DNA from: JACKIC01 sp964392305
Lineage (GTDB): Bacteria; Planctomycetota; UBA1135; UBA2386
DNA length: 64,000 nt
Assembly: GCA_964392305.1 (NCBI GenBank)
Contig: CAYMPV010000035.1
Span: 1-64,000, forward strand
Direction of reading: 5' to 3'
Shown here: one piece after another, positions 6,588 through 13,925 of the stretch
How the letters are laid out: the number at the start of each line of letters is the position of its first letter
Position numbering within the stretch: position 1 is the first letter of the stretch
Notes under the pieces: generated by a model
The model's input: the letters and a program-made list of their open reading frames with translations, nothing else
Database searches by the model: none
Told to the model about the DNA's origin: nothing
Position numbers and translations under genes: made by a program

Positions 6588-6827
6588 ATGCCCGAGGATG
6601 AACTGCAAAGGTTGCTGGAGCGGCTGTGCACCCAATTCGGGCTCTGTCTTGCTCCAGAGGGGCGGCAGAGGCTGACGGAGCATCCCCCGTCCGACGCCTT
6701 GTCGTTCACGGATGCCGTGTTCATTGAGGAGGGGCTGGATCCGACAACTGTTGATCGACACCTGTACCGGCAAGTTCGCGACGTGATCGGGCACGCGCTT
6801 CGACGTGGTGGGCATGGTGTCGCCTGA
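6588..6827 (+). CDS. Small hypothetical protein
   Basis: 79 residues from ATG 6588 (a GTG one codon earlier is also possible). The protein is soluble and mostly helical by composition: ELQRLLERLCTQFG, then FTDAVFIEEGLDP and RHLYRQVRDVIGHALRRG. The EEGLDP...RQVRD wording suggests a compact domain, but no named family is recognised. The 174 bp upstream contain a weak palindrome ending in GATGTCGAAC that could be a decayed recombination site. Confidence 0.5.
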   Translation: MPEDELQRLLERLCTQFGLCLAPEGRQRLTEHPPSDALSFTDAVFIEEGLDPTTVDRHLYRQVRDVIGHALRRGGHGVA

Positions 6828-6956
6828 AACACCGCTGCCGCCGATGCGCGACCAACGCAACCGCGAGAGTCGCCCGGGTCCGAAGCCATCGTGCGGCTGG
6901 CGCTCAACCCCACAGGCATGGCCCCGATCAGCTGCGTGCTGCCGTGGGGCCGTCAC

Positions 6957-7313
6957 ATGCCGATGAAACCCGCTGACTTGGTCGCCTTCGTCGACATCGA
7001 CGACACGCTCGTCAGGTCTACCGGCACGAAACGGATCCCCATGCCAGCGGCGATCGAGCATGTGCGGCACCTTCATGCATCCGGCGTTTCCCTGTTCTGC
7101 TGGAGCGCCGGCGGTGCGGACTATGCGCGAGTCACTGCCCAGGAGTTGGGCATCGAGGAGCTCTTCCAGTGCTTCCTGCCCAAGCCCAACGTCTTGATCG
7201 ATGATCAGCCACCGAGCGCCTGGCCGCGACTCGTCGTAGCTCTCCCTCACGGCTTGGCGAGCAAGACCGTCGAGGATCACATCAGGGCCCTGTCCCGTGA
7301 AGGGACGGGCTGA
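6957..7313 (+). CDS. HAD-fold phosphatase-like protein
   Basis: 118 residues from ATG 6957 (ATG 6963 is an alternative). HAD motif I is visible as FVDIDDTL (nucleophile Asp and second Asp), motif II as the Ser in CWSAGG, and a motif IV-like acidic pair as LIDDQ. Helices between them fit a minimal Rossmann core with almost no cap. Such single-domain HAD proteins are phosphatase-like, but the substrate cannot be read from sequence. No obvious lysine of motif III is placed with certainty. It lies alone with 60-130 bp gaps on both sides, on the same strand as the cassette genes. Confidence 0.65.
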   Translation: MPMKPADLVAFVDIDDTLVRSTGTKRIPMPAAIEHVRHLHASGVSLFCWSAGGADYARVTAQELGIEELFQCFLPKPNVLIDDQPPSAWPRLVVALPHGLASKTVEDHIRALSREGTG

Positions 7314-7401
7314 CTTGCGGCCGGTGGCCGAGCCCACGCGCCGCGGCTCGATGAGGTAAGGTGCGCACCCCCCACCTGGCACACCGAACAGGAGACGACG
7401 A

Positions 7402-7725
7402 ATGCACAAGTCATGGCTGGTAGCTGCTGCTGTCGCAACCACGGCAACATTGTTCATGGCCCCGTCCGCTGCCCCGCATCGCCCCGCCACGCAGCGCATG
7501 GCCGTTACGTACGCGGACTGGTTGCTCCCTCACGTCGGCAAGCAGTTCTACTTGTCGGCTGACCGGACGATCGCGACCGAGAAGACGCGCACGTCTGCCA
7601 TGCCAGTCGGGGCTGATGGGGAGTTCACGCTGGCCGCGGTTCACCAGGACTTCGTCTACTTCGAGAACAAGTCAGATCGGGTGTGTGTCCCCCTGACCGT
7701 GCTGCGAACGGCTCTCGCGAAGTAG
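7402..7725 (+). CDS. Small exported protein of unknown function
   Basis: 107 residues from ATG 7402 with AGGAG nine bases upstream. The N-terminus (HKSWLVAAAVATTATLFMAPSA) is a convincing signal peptide. The mature 80 residues contain YADWLLPHVGKQFYLS, AVHQDFVYFENKS and a VCVPLTVLRTAL end, suggesting a small beta domain. No family recognised. Confidence 0.6.
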   Translation: MHKSWLVAAAVATTATLFMAPSAAPHRPATQRMAVTYADWLLPHVGKQFYLSADRTIATEKTRTSAMPVGADGEFTLAAVHQDFVYFENKSDRVCVPLTVLRTALAK

Positions 7726-7758
7726 GTGGGCGCCCCCTACCGACCCGGGTCACTCTCA

Positions 7759-7791
7759 CACTGCACCGGACCACCAGGCTCAGGTGCAGTG
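7759..7791. other. Perfect 9-bp stem-loop
   Basis: CACTGCACC and GGTGCAGTG enclose a 15-base loop, 33 bp after the stop of the exported protein. No T-tract follows, so it is not a standard intrinsic terminator. It could act in 3' end protection or be a decayed palindromic site. Confidence 0.4.
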
Positions 7792-7898
7792 GTATGGTCA
7801 CCCCTGACTGGCCCCCGCGCCGACGAACCACGAGCCCGGCAAGCCCACGCGCGGCGCTGGATCGAGACACCTTGGATCGAAGAGAACCGGAGTCTGCA

Positions 7899-8342
7899 AT
7901 GAACCCCGACACAACCGCCATGGGCGATGCACCTCGCGATCGCTGGATGGATTCGTGCGGTGCGGCGGCGTTCGTCTCGCTGCTGCTCATCGTGGTCTAC
8001 ATCGCGTGTCCACCCATGACCGGACTGCAACTGCCCTACGCCGGCGGTGGCGCCGCCGTTCTCGGCATCGGAGCGACGCTGTGCCTCGCGCTGCACTCAC
8101 GGTCCGCCCGTCTGGCGGCGGCTATTGCCCTGATGGGCCTCATCAGCCTTCGCACCCTCTCCGCGTTCCGGCCGGACCTCCTCGTCGCCGAACACGGTGA
8201 GCTGACGCTGCTCGACGCGGGTGGGCTGGCCCTGCTGGTCCTCACGGCCGTGTTGCTGGTCAGCGTTGCGATCCGGACCGCCTCGTCAGGACCTCTCATG
8301 ACGCAACATCCGACCGATGCGCCAAACGGCGCCAGCGGCTGA
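7899..8342 (+). CDS. Four-helix membrane protein of unknown function
   Basis: 147 residues from ATG 7899. Four hydrophobic helices follow a short polar N-terminus: AAAFVSLLLIVVYIACPP, GGAAVLGIGATLCLAL, RLAAAIALMGLISL and LALLVLTAVLLVSVAI. The tail is polar. No family is recognised. The next gene, another small membrane protein, starts 24 bp downstream and may share its transcript. Confidence 0.55.
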   Translation: MNPDTTAMGDAPRDRWMDSCGAAAFVSLLLIVVYIACPPMTGLQLPYAGGGAAVLGIGATLCLALHSRSARLAAAIALMGLISLRTLSAFRPDLLVAEHGELTLLDAGGLALLVLTAVLLVSVAIRTASSGPLMTQHPTDAPNGASG

Positions 8343-8366
8343 TCGCGCGGAGGAGCCTTCTGCACC

Positions 8367-8654
8367 GTGACGCCAGGACCAACACGGGCGACGCCTTCCG
8401 CAGCGAAACTGGCGATGGGCATCGCCTTGGCGGTCCAACTGCTGGCGTTGCTCGTGCTCGTGTTCGGCGACATCGGGTTCGACAAGCCGGGGCGCTTCGG
8501 GCTGGACTTCGGCCACCTGCTTCTGCTCGCAGCCCTGTGGGTCGCGGCGCTGGGTGTCGGTCTGTTCTTGGCGTGCAGACGACGTCGGTTCGGCATCGTG
8601 GCTCTGCAACTGATCGCTGGCGTATCGACCGCTGTCTGGTTCATGGCGCAGTAG
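8367..8654 (+). CDS. Small three-helix membrane protein
   Basis: 95 residues from GTG 8367, with GGAGGAGCC about ten bases upstream. An ATG at 8415 would shorten it by 16 polar residues. Three hydrophobic helices are visible (ALAVQLLALLVLVFG, LLLLAALWVAALGVGLFLA, IVALQLIAGVSTAVWF) with a basic CRRRRF turn. No family recognised. Confidence 0.5.
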   Translation: MTPGPTRATPSAAKLAMGIALAVQLLALLVLVFGDIGFDKPGRFGLDFGHLLLLAALWVAALGVGLFLACRRRRFGIVALQLIAGVSTAVWFMAQ

Positions 8655-8731
8655 ACGGCCGAGCGCTGCCTCACCACCGTCCGTGGTCACCACGACACCT
8701 GGCCGCCCCCACCCTGACCGACTGACGCAGC

Positions 8732-9076
8732 ATGGACGATCCGACGACCACATGCTTACACTCGGCCGCGATGGTCAAGCTGTTCCCCACCCCACCGGAC
8801 AAGCTCTGCGACACCGCGGGACGCCCATACTTCCTGTGGGACTCGGACATGACCCTCGCCGAGTTCACTCGACGGCTGCATGAGGAGAACGCCGAGGGCC
8901 GTGCCTACCTGGTCGGCAAGTTGATGCGGCAGGCAAAGCCAGACGACGTGTTCACCTTCGTCGACGTCGACGCGATCGTCGAAATGTGGCCACTGCTGCA
9001 ACGGTATCTGGGCCGTCAGCAGCCGTTCTGGCGCTGGTTGCTCGACTTCTGGGGGTGCAAACTTGCAGCGGCTTAG
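8732..9076 (+). CDS. Putative antitoxin or partner of a nucleotidyltransferase toxin
   Basis: 114 residues from ATG 8732, or 101 from ATG 8771. A soluble protein with a WDSDMTLAEFTRRLHEE segment, a GKLMRQAKPDDVFTFV core and an aromatic C-terminus (PFWRWLLDFWG). It overlaps the downstream AbiEii-like gene by 14 bp, a typical antitoxin-toxin order. Similar short proteins next to nucleotidyltransferases are known, but this is not the classic AbiEi with its winged helix. The partner role is inferred from position. Confidence 0.6.
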   Translation: MDDPTTTCLHSAAMVKLFPTPPDKLCDTAGRPYFLWDSDMTLAEFTRRLHEENAEGRAYLVGKLMRQAKPDDVFTFVDVDAIVEMWPLLQRYLGRQQPFWRWLLDFWGCKLAAA

Positions 9077-9710
9077 CGAACTGCAACTGCGTGTACTGGC
9101 CACACTCGCCGGCATCGATCCCCCGTGGACATTGACCGGCGGCGCGGCCCTGGCCGGTTTCCATCTGGGGCATCGCACGACGCGCGACCTCGATCTGTTC
9201 TGGCACGGTCGCGAGTCCATCGCCGATGTCCGACAAGAAGTTGCCGCTCGCTTGCGCGCAGACGGACTCGAGGTCACGGACCTTCGTACCACTGCTGCGT
9301 TCTGCGCGTTGCAGGTGAGGCATGGCGCCGAGTCGGTGGTTGTCGACCTCGTCGCCGAACCCGTGCCTTCGATCGAAGCACCGCAGAAGATCGTGCACCG
9401 GGGCGTCACGATCCTCGTCGACACCGCACATGAGGTCCTGGTCAACAAGCTCTGCGCGCTCCTGCATCGATCTGAATTGCGCGACCTCGTCGACATCGAG
9501 GCCCTGTTGGCAAACGGCGCGAATCTCGAGCGCGCGCTCGCCGACGCCCCCGCCAAGGACGGCGGCTTCTCCGCGCTCACCCTGGGCTGGACCTTGAGCG
9601 GTTGGAAGATCGCCGACGCCGCACGCGCAGCTGGCATGGAGGCCCGCGCTGGCAGCCTCGAGCAGTTTCGCGATGAACTGCTGAAGAAGGCCGCCGGCGA
9701 TCGACCCTGA
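9063..9710 (+). CDS. AbiEii/AbiGii-type nucleotidyltransferase (toxin-like)
   Basis: 215 residues from TTG 9063; no ATG or GTG lies nearby in frame. The nucleotidyltransferase core is clear: LTGGAALAG (glycine motif), HRTTRDLDLFWHG with the catalytic D-x-D pair, and VVVDLV with the third acidic position. The later HEVLVNKLCALLHRSELRDLVDIEAL segment matches the K...R-x-x-D-(L/I)-x-D motif of AbiEii proteins. Known members transfer nucleotides to tRNA or other RNA and serve in phage defence or toxin-antitoxin systems. The overlapped upstream gene is the likely antitoxin. The pair sits between cassette-like DNA and tRNA-Arg. Confidence 0.8.
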   Translation: MQRLSELQLRVLATLAGIDPPWTLTGGAALAGFHLGHRTTRDLDLFWHGRESIADVRQEVAARLRADGLEVTDLRTTAAFCALQVRHGAESVVVDLVAEPVPSIEAPQKIVHRGVTILVDTAHEVLVNKLCALLHRSELRDLVDIEALLANGANLERALADAPAKDGGFSALTLGWTLSGWKIADAARAAGMEARAGSLEQFRDELLKKAAGDRP

Positions 9711-9762
9711 ACCGGCGCCGCCCTTGTGGAACCTGCAGACTGCACACGACGCCCCAGACTGG

Positions 9763-9836
9763 CACGCCCGCCAGGGATCGAACCTGGGACCGTCGCTTTA
9801 GAAAAGCGATGCTCTATCCGACTGAGCTACGGGCGC
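9763..9836 (-). tRNA. tRNA-Arg (anticodon UCU)
   Basis: On the minus strand the 74-nt cloverleaf has a GCGCCCG acceptor arm, a standard D arm (AGCTCAGTCGGATAGAGC), anticodon stem TCGCT/AGCGA with loop TTTCTAA, and a GGTTCGATCC T arm. The anticodon UCU decodes AGA. A CCA end is not encoded. Its 3' end faces the accessory region to the left. Confidence 0.95.
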
Positions 9837-9873
9837 CTTCGCGGCGCAGCTTAGCGCGGGCCTGCGGACGTCG

Positions 9874-10827
9874 CTATTCGTCGTCGCCCGACTCTTCGTC
9901 GTGCCCAGCGTCGGCATCAGCCACGCCCGCGACGTGGCCCGGCGGCGGTTGCGTGCGATAGCGATCGTGGATCCAGATGTACTGCTCGGGGGCCATGCGG
10001 ATGAGTTCTTCGAGGCGGCGATTCACCTCACACACGGCGCCATGGATGTCGCGTTCCTTGTCGCCGGTCTTGGGCAGATGGAACGGCGCGCCGCTGACCA
10101 GGCGGAACCGGAAGCCGTTGCCGACGCGCAGCACCGACCCCACCACCACCGGGTAGTCGTGCCGCAGCGCCAGGCTCACGGCGGCGCGTTCGCAGCTGGC
10201 GATCTTGCCGAAGAACGGCGCGAACACGCCGCGCAGGCGCTGGTTCTGGTCCACCACCTGCAGGCCGATCGCCCCCTCCGCGACCGCCTTGCTCATGCCG
10301 CGGATGCCGCCGCGCCGCGGATGGATGACCACGCCGCCGCGCCGCCGGTTGGCGACGATCCAGCGCTCGAGCAGCGGGTTCTTGGAGATGCGCGCCACGC
10401 AGTGACCGACGCCGAAATGATGCGCCAACGTGATGCCCGCGACCTCCCAGTTGCCCAGGTGCGGGCTCAATGCGAGGAACGGCGGTCTGCCGGCCAGCGC
10501 CCCCGCACCGTCGGTGACGTCGACGACCGAACGCACGTCGCCGCCGCGCGCCAGCAACCGCGTCAGCCGCGCCATGTCGAGCGGCACCTTGAACAGGTTG
10601 CCCGTGGCGATGCGGCCCAGCCGCAGCAGTTCTGCGTCGCTGCGATCGGGATAGGCCTGCTTCAGGAATCGCAGCGCATACTCGCGGCGCCGGCCGTCGA
10701 AACGGAAGTACAGGCGCCCGAGCAACGCCGCGAAGCTGTAGCCGAACCACTGCGGGATGCGCGCCGCGATCGCGAACGCCACCACCGCGAAGACGTAGAC
10801 GACCCGATCGGCGAAGCGCACCTTCAC
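9874..10827 (-). CDS. lpxL: Lipid A acyltransferase (LpxL/HtrB family)
   Basis: 317 residues from GTG 10827, which overlaps the lpxK stop as GTGA. One hydrophobic N-terminal segment anchors it in the inner membrane. The HX4E catalytic motif of lysophospholipid acyltransferases is visible as HLGNWE (about residues 123-128), followed by RGGIRGM and a Q/N-rich VVDQNQR region. Family members transfer a secondary acyl chain onto the lipid A precursor. The C-terminus is an acidic tail of about 20 residues. With lpxK directly upstream, the role in lipid A completion is well supported; whether it works before or after the Kdo step cannot be told. Confidence 0.88.
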   Translation of the reverse strand: MKVRFADRVVYVFAVVAFAIAARIPQWFGYSFAALLGRLYFRFDGRRREYALRFLKQAYPDRSDAELLRLGRIATGNLFKVPLDMARLTRLLARGGDVRSVVDVTDGAGALAGRPPFLALSPHLGNWEVAGITLAHHFGVGHCVARISKNPLLERWIVANRRRGGVVIHPRRGGIRGMSKAVAEGAIGLQVVDQNQRLRGVFAPFFGKIASCERAAVSLALRHDYPVVVGSVLRVGNGFRFRLVSGAPFHLPKTGDKERDIHGAVCEVNRRLEELIRMAPEQYIWIHDRYRTQPPPGHVAGVADADAGHDEESGDDE

Positions 10828-11813
10828 AGCAGGAACTCCGCGGCGCGCGGCTCGGCGCCCAGGAAGCGCAACTCGATGCGCAACACGTGACGGGCCAGCG
10901 CCGCGTCGCCAAGCCGCGCGTCGTCCTTGGCCGTGGTCAGGATCACCGCGCCGTCGGCACGCGCGAGCTGTTCGGCGTGTGCCAGTTCGGCGGCCGTGAA
11001 CCGGTGGTGATCGCGGTGCCGCAGGTCGTGCACGACCTGCGCGCCGAGCGTTTCGCAGGTGTCGCGAAAGCTCGCCGGACGCGCGATCGCCGACAGCAGC
11101 ACCACCCTGCGACCCTGCAGCCAGCTGAGCGGCAAGACCTCACCCGAAGGCGACGCCGCGATCTCGGCCGGTGCGTGGTCGGCGGCGAACACCGGCAACG
11201 CCGCCTGGCGCGCGATCTGACGCAACCGCTCCACACGCTGCGCGATCGCCGCCTCGTCGAGACCGCCGGCGCGCGTCAGCAAGACCACGCCGGCGCGGCG
11301 CAGCCCCGACCGGAACTCACGCAGGTCGCCGGCCGGCAGGCACTGGCCGTTGCCGAACGGCCGCCGCGCGTCGAGACAGACGACGTCGAGGTCACGGCGC
11401 AAGCGCCGATGCTGGAAGCCGTCGTCGAGGATCACGAAGTCCGCGCCCTTGTCGAGCAAGCGCCGCCCGGCCGCGACGCGATCGGGATCCTGTTCCTGCA
11501 ACAACCACGGCAGCTGTCGCTGCAGCATCAGGCCTTCGTCGTTGAGCGCGGTGCCCGGCGCGCGCCCGTAGCCGCGCGCGAGCACGCCGGGGCGGCGACC
11601 CGCTGCCTTGGCCAGCGCAGCGAGCCAGGCGACGGTCGGTGTCTTGCCCGTGCCGCCGACGGTGAGGTTGCCGATCGAGACCACCGGCGCTTCCAGCCCG
11701 ACGCGCTGCTTGACGCCGGCGTCGAAGCACCAGTTGCGCAGCGCCGCGACGCCGCCGTAGAGCAGGCCCAGCGGCCAGAGCGCCTGCCGCAGCGCGTCGC
11801 CGGCGCCGCTCAC
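10824..11813 (-). CDS. lpxK: Tetraacyldisaccharide 4'-kinase
   Basis: 329 residues from GTG 11813, overlapping the fabD stop by 4 bp. The protein phosphorylates the 4' position of the disaccharide lipid A precursor at the inner membrane. The P-loop lies in GNLTVGGTGKTP, followed by RGYGR, and the second conserved block is ILDDGFQHRRL with the catalytic Asp pair. The length is normal for LpxK. It is coupled to lpxL through another 4-bp overlap, so fabD-lpxK-lpxL form one operon from fatty acid chain initiation to lipid A. The longer open frame upstream overlaps fabD and is not used. Confidence 0.92.
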   Translation of the reverse strand: MSGAGDALRQALWPLGLLYGGVAALRNWCFDAGVKQRVGLEAPVVSIGNLTVGGTGKTPTVAWLAALAKAAGRRPGVLARGYGRAPGTALNDEGLMLQRQLPWLLQEQDPDRVAAGRRLLDKGADFVILDDGFQHRRLRRDLDVVCLDARRPFGNGQCLPAGDLREFRSGLRRAGVVLLTRAGGLDEAAIAQRVERLRQIARQAALPVFAADHAPAEIAASPSGEVLPLSWLQGRRVVLLSAIARPASFRDTCETLGAQVVHDLRHRDHHRFTAAELAHAEQLARADGAVILTTAKDDARLGDAALARHVLRIELRFLGAEPRAAEFLL

Positions 11814-12727
11814 GCGCCGGCCAACGCCGCGATCTCGTCGGCGGTCGTCGCCGCTTGCGTGGTCACGCCGTCGACACCCTTGCCCGCGGCGATGCGCTTG
11901 ACCATGTTGACGAGCGTCGGCTTGGGGCCACACTCGACGAAGTCACGCACACCGGCGTCGAGCATGCCGTGCACGGTCTGCAGCCACAGCACCGAGCCCG
12001 CGAACTGCCGCTGCAGCGCGCTGCGCGCCGCAGCCGCGGTCGTCACCGGCGTCGCGTCGACGTTGCACCAGATCGGGAACGCCGGGTCGTTCATCGCCGT
12101 CTCGTCGAGCACCTTGGCGAACTCCGCGCCGGCGCCCTGCAGCAGCGAGCAGTGGAACGGCACGCTGACGTTGAGCTTGAGCGCCTTGCGCGGTGGCGCG
12201 AGCGCCACGATCTGGTCCATCGCCGCGGCGGCTCCCGAGACCACGATCTGTTCGGGCTCGTTGACGTTGGCGATCTCGCAGACGCCGGCGTCGACCTGCG
12301 TGACCAGCGCCTGCACTTCGTCGAGCCCCATCTTGCGCAGCACGACCATGCCGCCGGTGCCGACCGGCACTGCGGTCTGCATGAACTGGGCACGGCGGCG
12401 CACCAGGCGGACCGCGTCGGCGAACGCGAACGTGCCGGCCGCGACGTGGGCGCTGTATTCACCGAGGCTGTGGCCGGCCGCGAGGTCGGGCGCGATGCCG
12501 AGTGCGCGGAATGCGGCAACCGCGACGGTCAGCGTCGCCGGCTGGGTGTTCTCGGTGAGGCCGAGTTGCTCCTCGGGGCCCTCGACGCACAAGCTGAGCA
12601 GCGGCTCACCGAGCGCGGCTTCGGCCTCGGCGAAGGTGTCGCGAGCGATCGGGAACCGCTCGACGAGGTCCTTGCCCATGCCGACGAACTGGGAACCCTG
12701 TCCCGTGAATAGGAAGGCGCGCTTCAT
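11810..12727 (-). CDS. fabD: Malonyl-CoA:ACP transacylase
   Basis: 305 residues from ATG 12727. It loads malonate onto acyl carrier protein for fatty acid synthesis. Motifs in order are GQGSQ (oxyanion region, residues 9-13), the nucleophile Ser in GHSLGE (Ser 87), an Arg in RRRAQFM, SGAAAAM, and the catalytic His in VPFHCSLL. The C-terminal VECGPKPTLVNMVKRI is the usual GP-x-x-x-L signature. Length and motif order are normal, so the enzyme should be active. First gene of the fabD-lpxK-lpxL run. Confidence 0.95.
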   Translation of the reverse strand: MKRAFLFTGQGSQFVGMGKDLVERFPIARDTFAEAEAALGEPLLSLCVEGPEEQLGLTENTQPATLTVAVAAFRALGIAPDLAAGHSLGEYSAHVAAGTFAFADAVRLVRRRAQFMQTAVPVGTGGMVVLRKMGLDEVQALVTQVDAGVCEIANVNEPEQIVVSGAAAAMDQIVALAPPRKALKLNVSVPFHCSLLQGAGAEFAKVLDETAMNDPAFPIWCNVDATPVTTAAAARSALQRQFAGSVLWLQTVHGMLDAGVRDFVECGPKPTLVNMVKRIAAGKGVDGVTTQAATTADEIAALAGA

Positions 12728-12790
12728 GGTGGGCCGGGCATTCTCGGCCCCACCAGTGGCCAGTCAACGGCGGATTGTCCGCCGCGACGA

Positions 12791-13792
12791 TCAGCGCTTG
12801 CTGCGGCGACCCTTGCTCTTGCTCTCGCCAGTGCCGGTGCTGCCCGCGTCTTCGCCTTCTTCGTTGTTGTCCTTGGTGGCGCTGCCGTCGACGCCGAAGT
12901 GTTTGCAGGCCTTCAACCACAAGTCGAACTTCTCGACGAACGCCTTCTCCTTGTCGCTCGGGTTGGCGCCGATCACGGCCTTGCGGCGCGAGATCTCGTC
13001 GCGGCGTTCCTTGTTCCAGCCGCCCGCGGGCGGGTAGTCCTGCAGCAACTGGAAGTAGGTGCGCTGCAGTTCGACGTTGGCGTCGTCCTTGCCGTCACCT
13101 TCACCTTCCTTGGCGCCGGTCTTGGCGTCCTTCGTCTTGGCCTGTTCGACCGCCGGCTGCCCCTTGGGAGACCCCGTCGGTTGGCCAACCGGCTGCTCCA
13201 TCGCGGGCGTCCCCAGGACCGGCGTGCCGGTCTCGCCGGCGGGCGCACTCGGCGCGCCTTCGGCCTGCTTGGCCGCGTCCTTGCGCGCGTCGGCCACCTG
13301 CCGCTGCTCCTTCATGCGCAGTTCCACTTCGATCTCGTCGAGCTGCTTCTGCGTCAGGCGCTGCATCACCTCGTACTGGGCGACGTCCGCGAACGGCAAG
13401 AACACGTAGTTGCGGCGGCCACCCGAGTACCACAGACGGATGCCGGCGCCACGCTCCTTGGCGCTGGCGTCGACGAACCGCAGACCGTCGACGCGTTCGA
13501 CGAACCGGCCGTCCTTGACGACGCCTTCCATCTTGTTGCCGTTGCGCAGGCGCAGGCTCACGCGCACGTGCGTGATCACCTGCTTGCCGCTGGCGATCTT
13601 GTCGCGCATCGACTGGGCGCGGCGATCGACGCGCTGTTCCTCGCTGGTCGGCTTCTCGTCGGCCGGCTTCGGTTGCTCCTGCGTCGGGGGCTTCTGCTGT
13701 TGCTCCGTCGGCGGCTTGGCGTCGGGCTGTTGGGCCCGGATGCCCGTGGCGAGGGCAAGAGCGCCGAGAACGTGCAGGGTGAAGCGGTTCAT
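12791..13792 (-). CDS. Secreted protein with proline- and glutamine-rich linker
   Basis: 333 residues from ATG 13792. Signal peptide (LGALALATGIRAQ) is followed by a linker of about 35 residues rich in Pro, Gln, Lys and Glu. A domain at about residues 60-150 contains THVRVSLRLRNGNKMEGVV, FVERVDGLRFV and GIRLWYSGGRRNYVFLPF, an SH3- or Sm-like beta pattern often seen in planctomycete exported proteins. The C-terminal part is Lys- and Gly-rich with a YPPAGGWN segment and ends in a basic KSKGRRSKR tail. No named family. It lies 64 bp upstream of fabD on the same strand. Confidence 0.7.
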   Translation of the reverse strand: MNRFTLHVLGALALATGIRAQQPDAKPPTEQQQKPPTQEQPKPADEKPTSEEQRVDRRAQSMRDKIASGKQVITHVRVSLRLRNGNKMEGVVKDGRFVERVDGLRFVDASAKERGAGIRLWYSGGRRNYVFLPFADVAQYEVMQRLTQKQLDEIEVELRMKEQRQVADARKDAAKQAEGAPSAPAGETGTPVLGTPAMEQPVGQPTGSPKGQPAVEQAKTKDAKTGAKEGEGDGKDDANVELQRTYFQLLQDYPPAGGWNKERRDEISRRKAVIGANPSDKEKAFVEKFDLWLKACKHFGVDGSATKDNNEEGEDAGSTGTGESKSKGRRSKR

Positions 13793-13925
13793 GCCGGTCC
13801 TATCGGCCACAGGTCGCGTCGACCTTCTGCGCAGTTGCCCCATTGCGGGACTGGCCACCCAAGGGGGGACGGGGCGCGCGCCGATAGGGCACCGAGGTCG
13901 CCACCACGACCCCAAAGACACGAGC

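Noticed and set aside
7759..7791. Intrinsic transcription terminator
   Set aside because: The stem is perfect but no T-rich tract follows, so only a stem-loop is reported.
10887..13037. 716-codon open frame on the + strand opposite lpxL, lpxK and fabD
   Set aside because: It is an antisense shadow. The minus-strand genes have complete motifs and overlapping start and stop codons, while the + frame is low-complexity in Arg, Ala and Ser and matches nothing.
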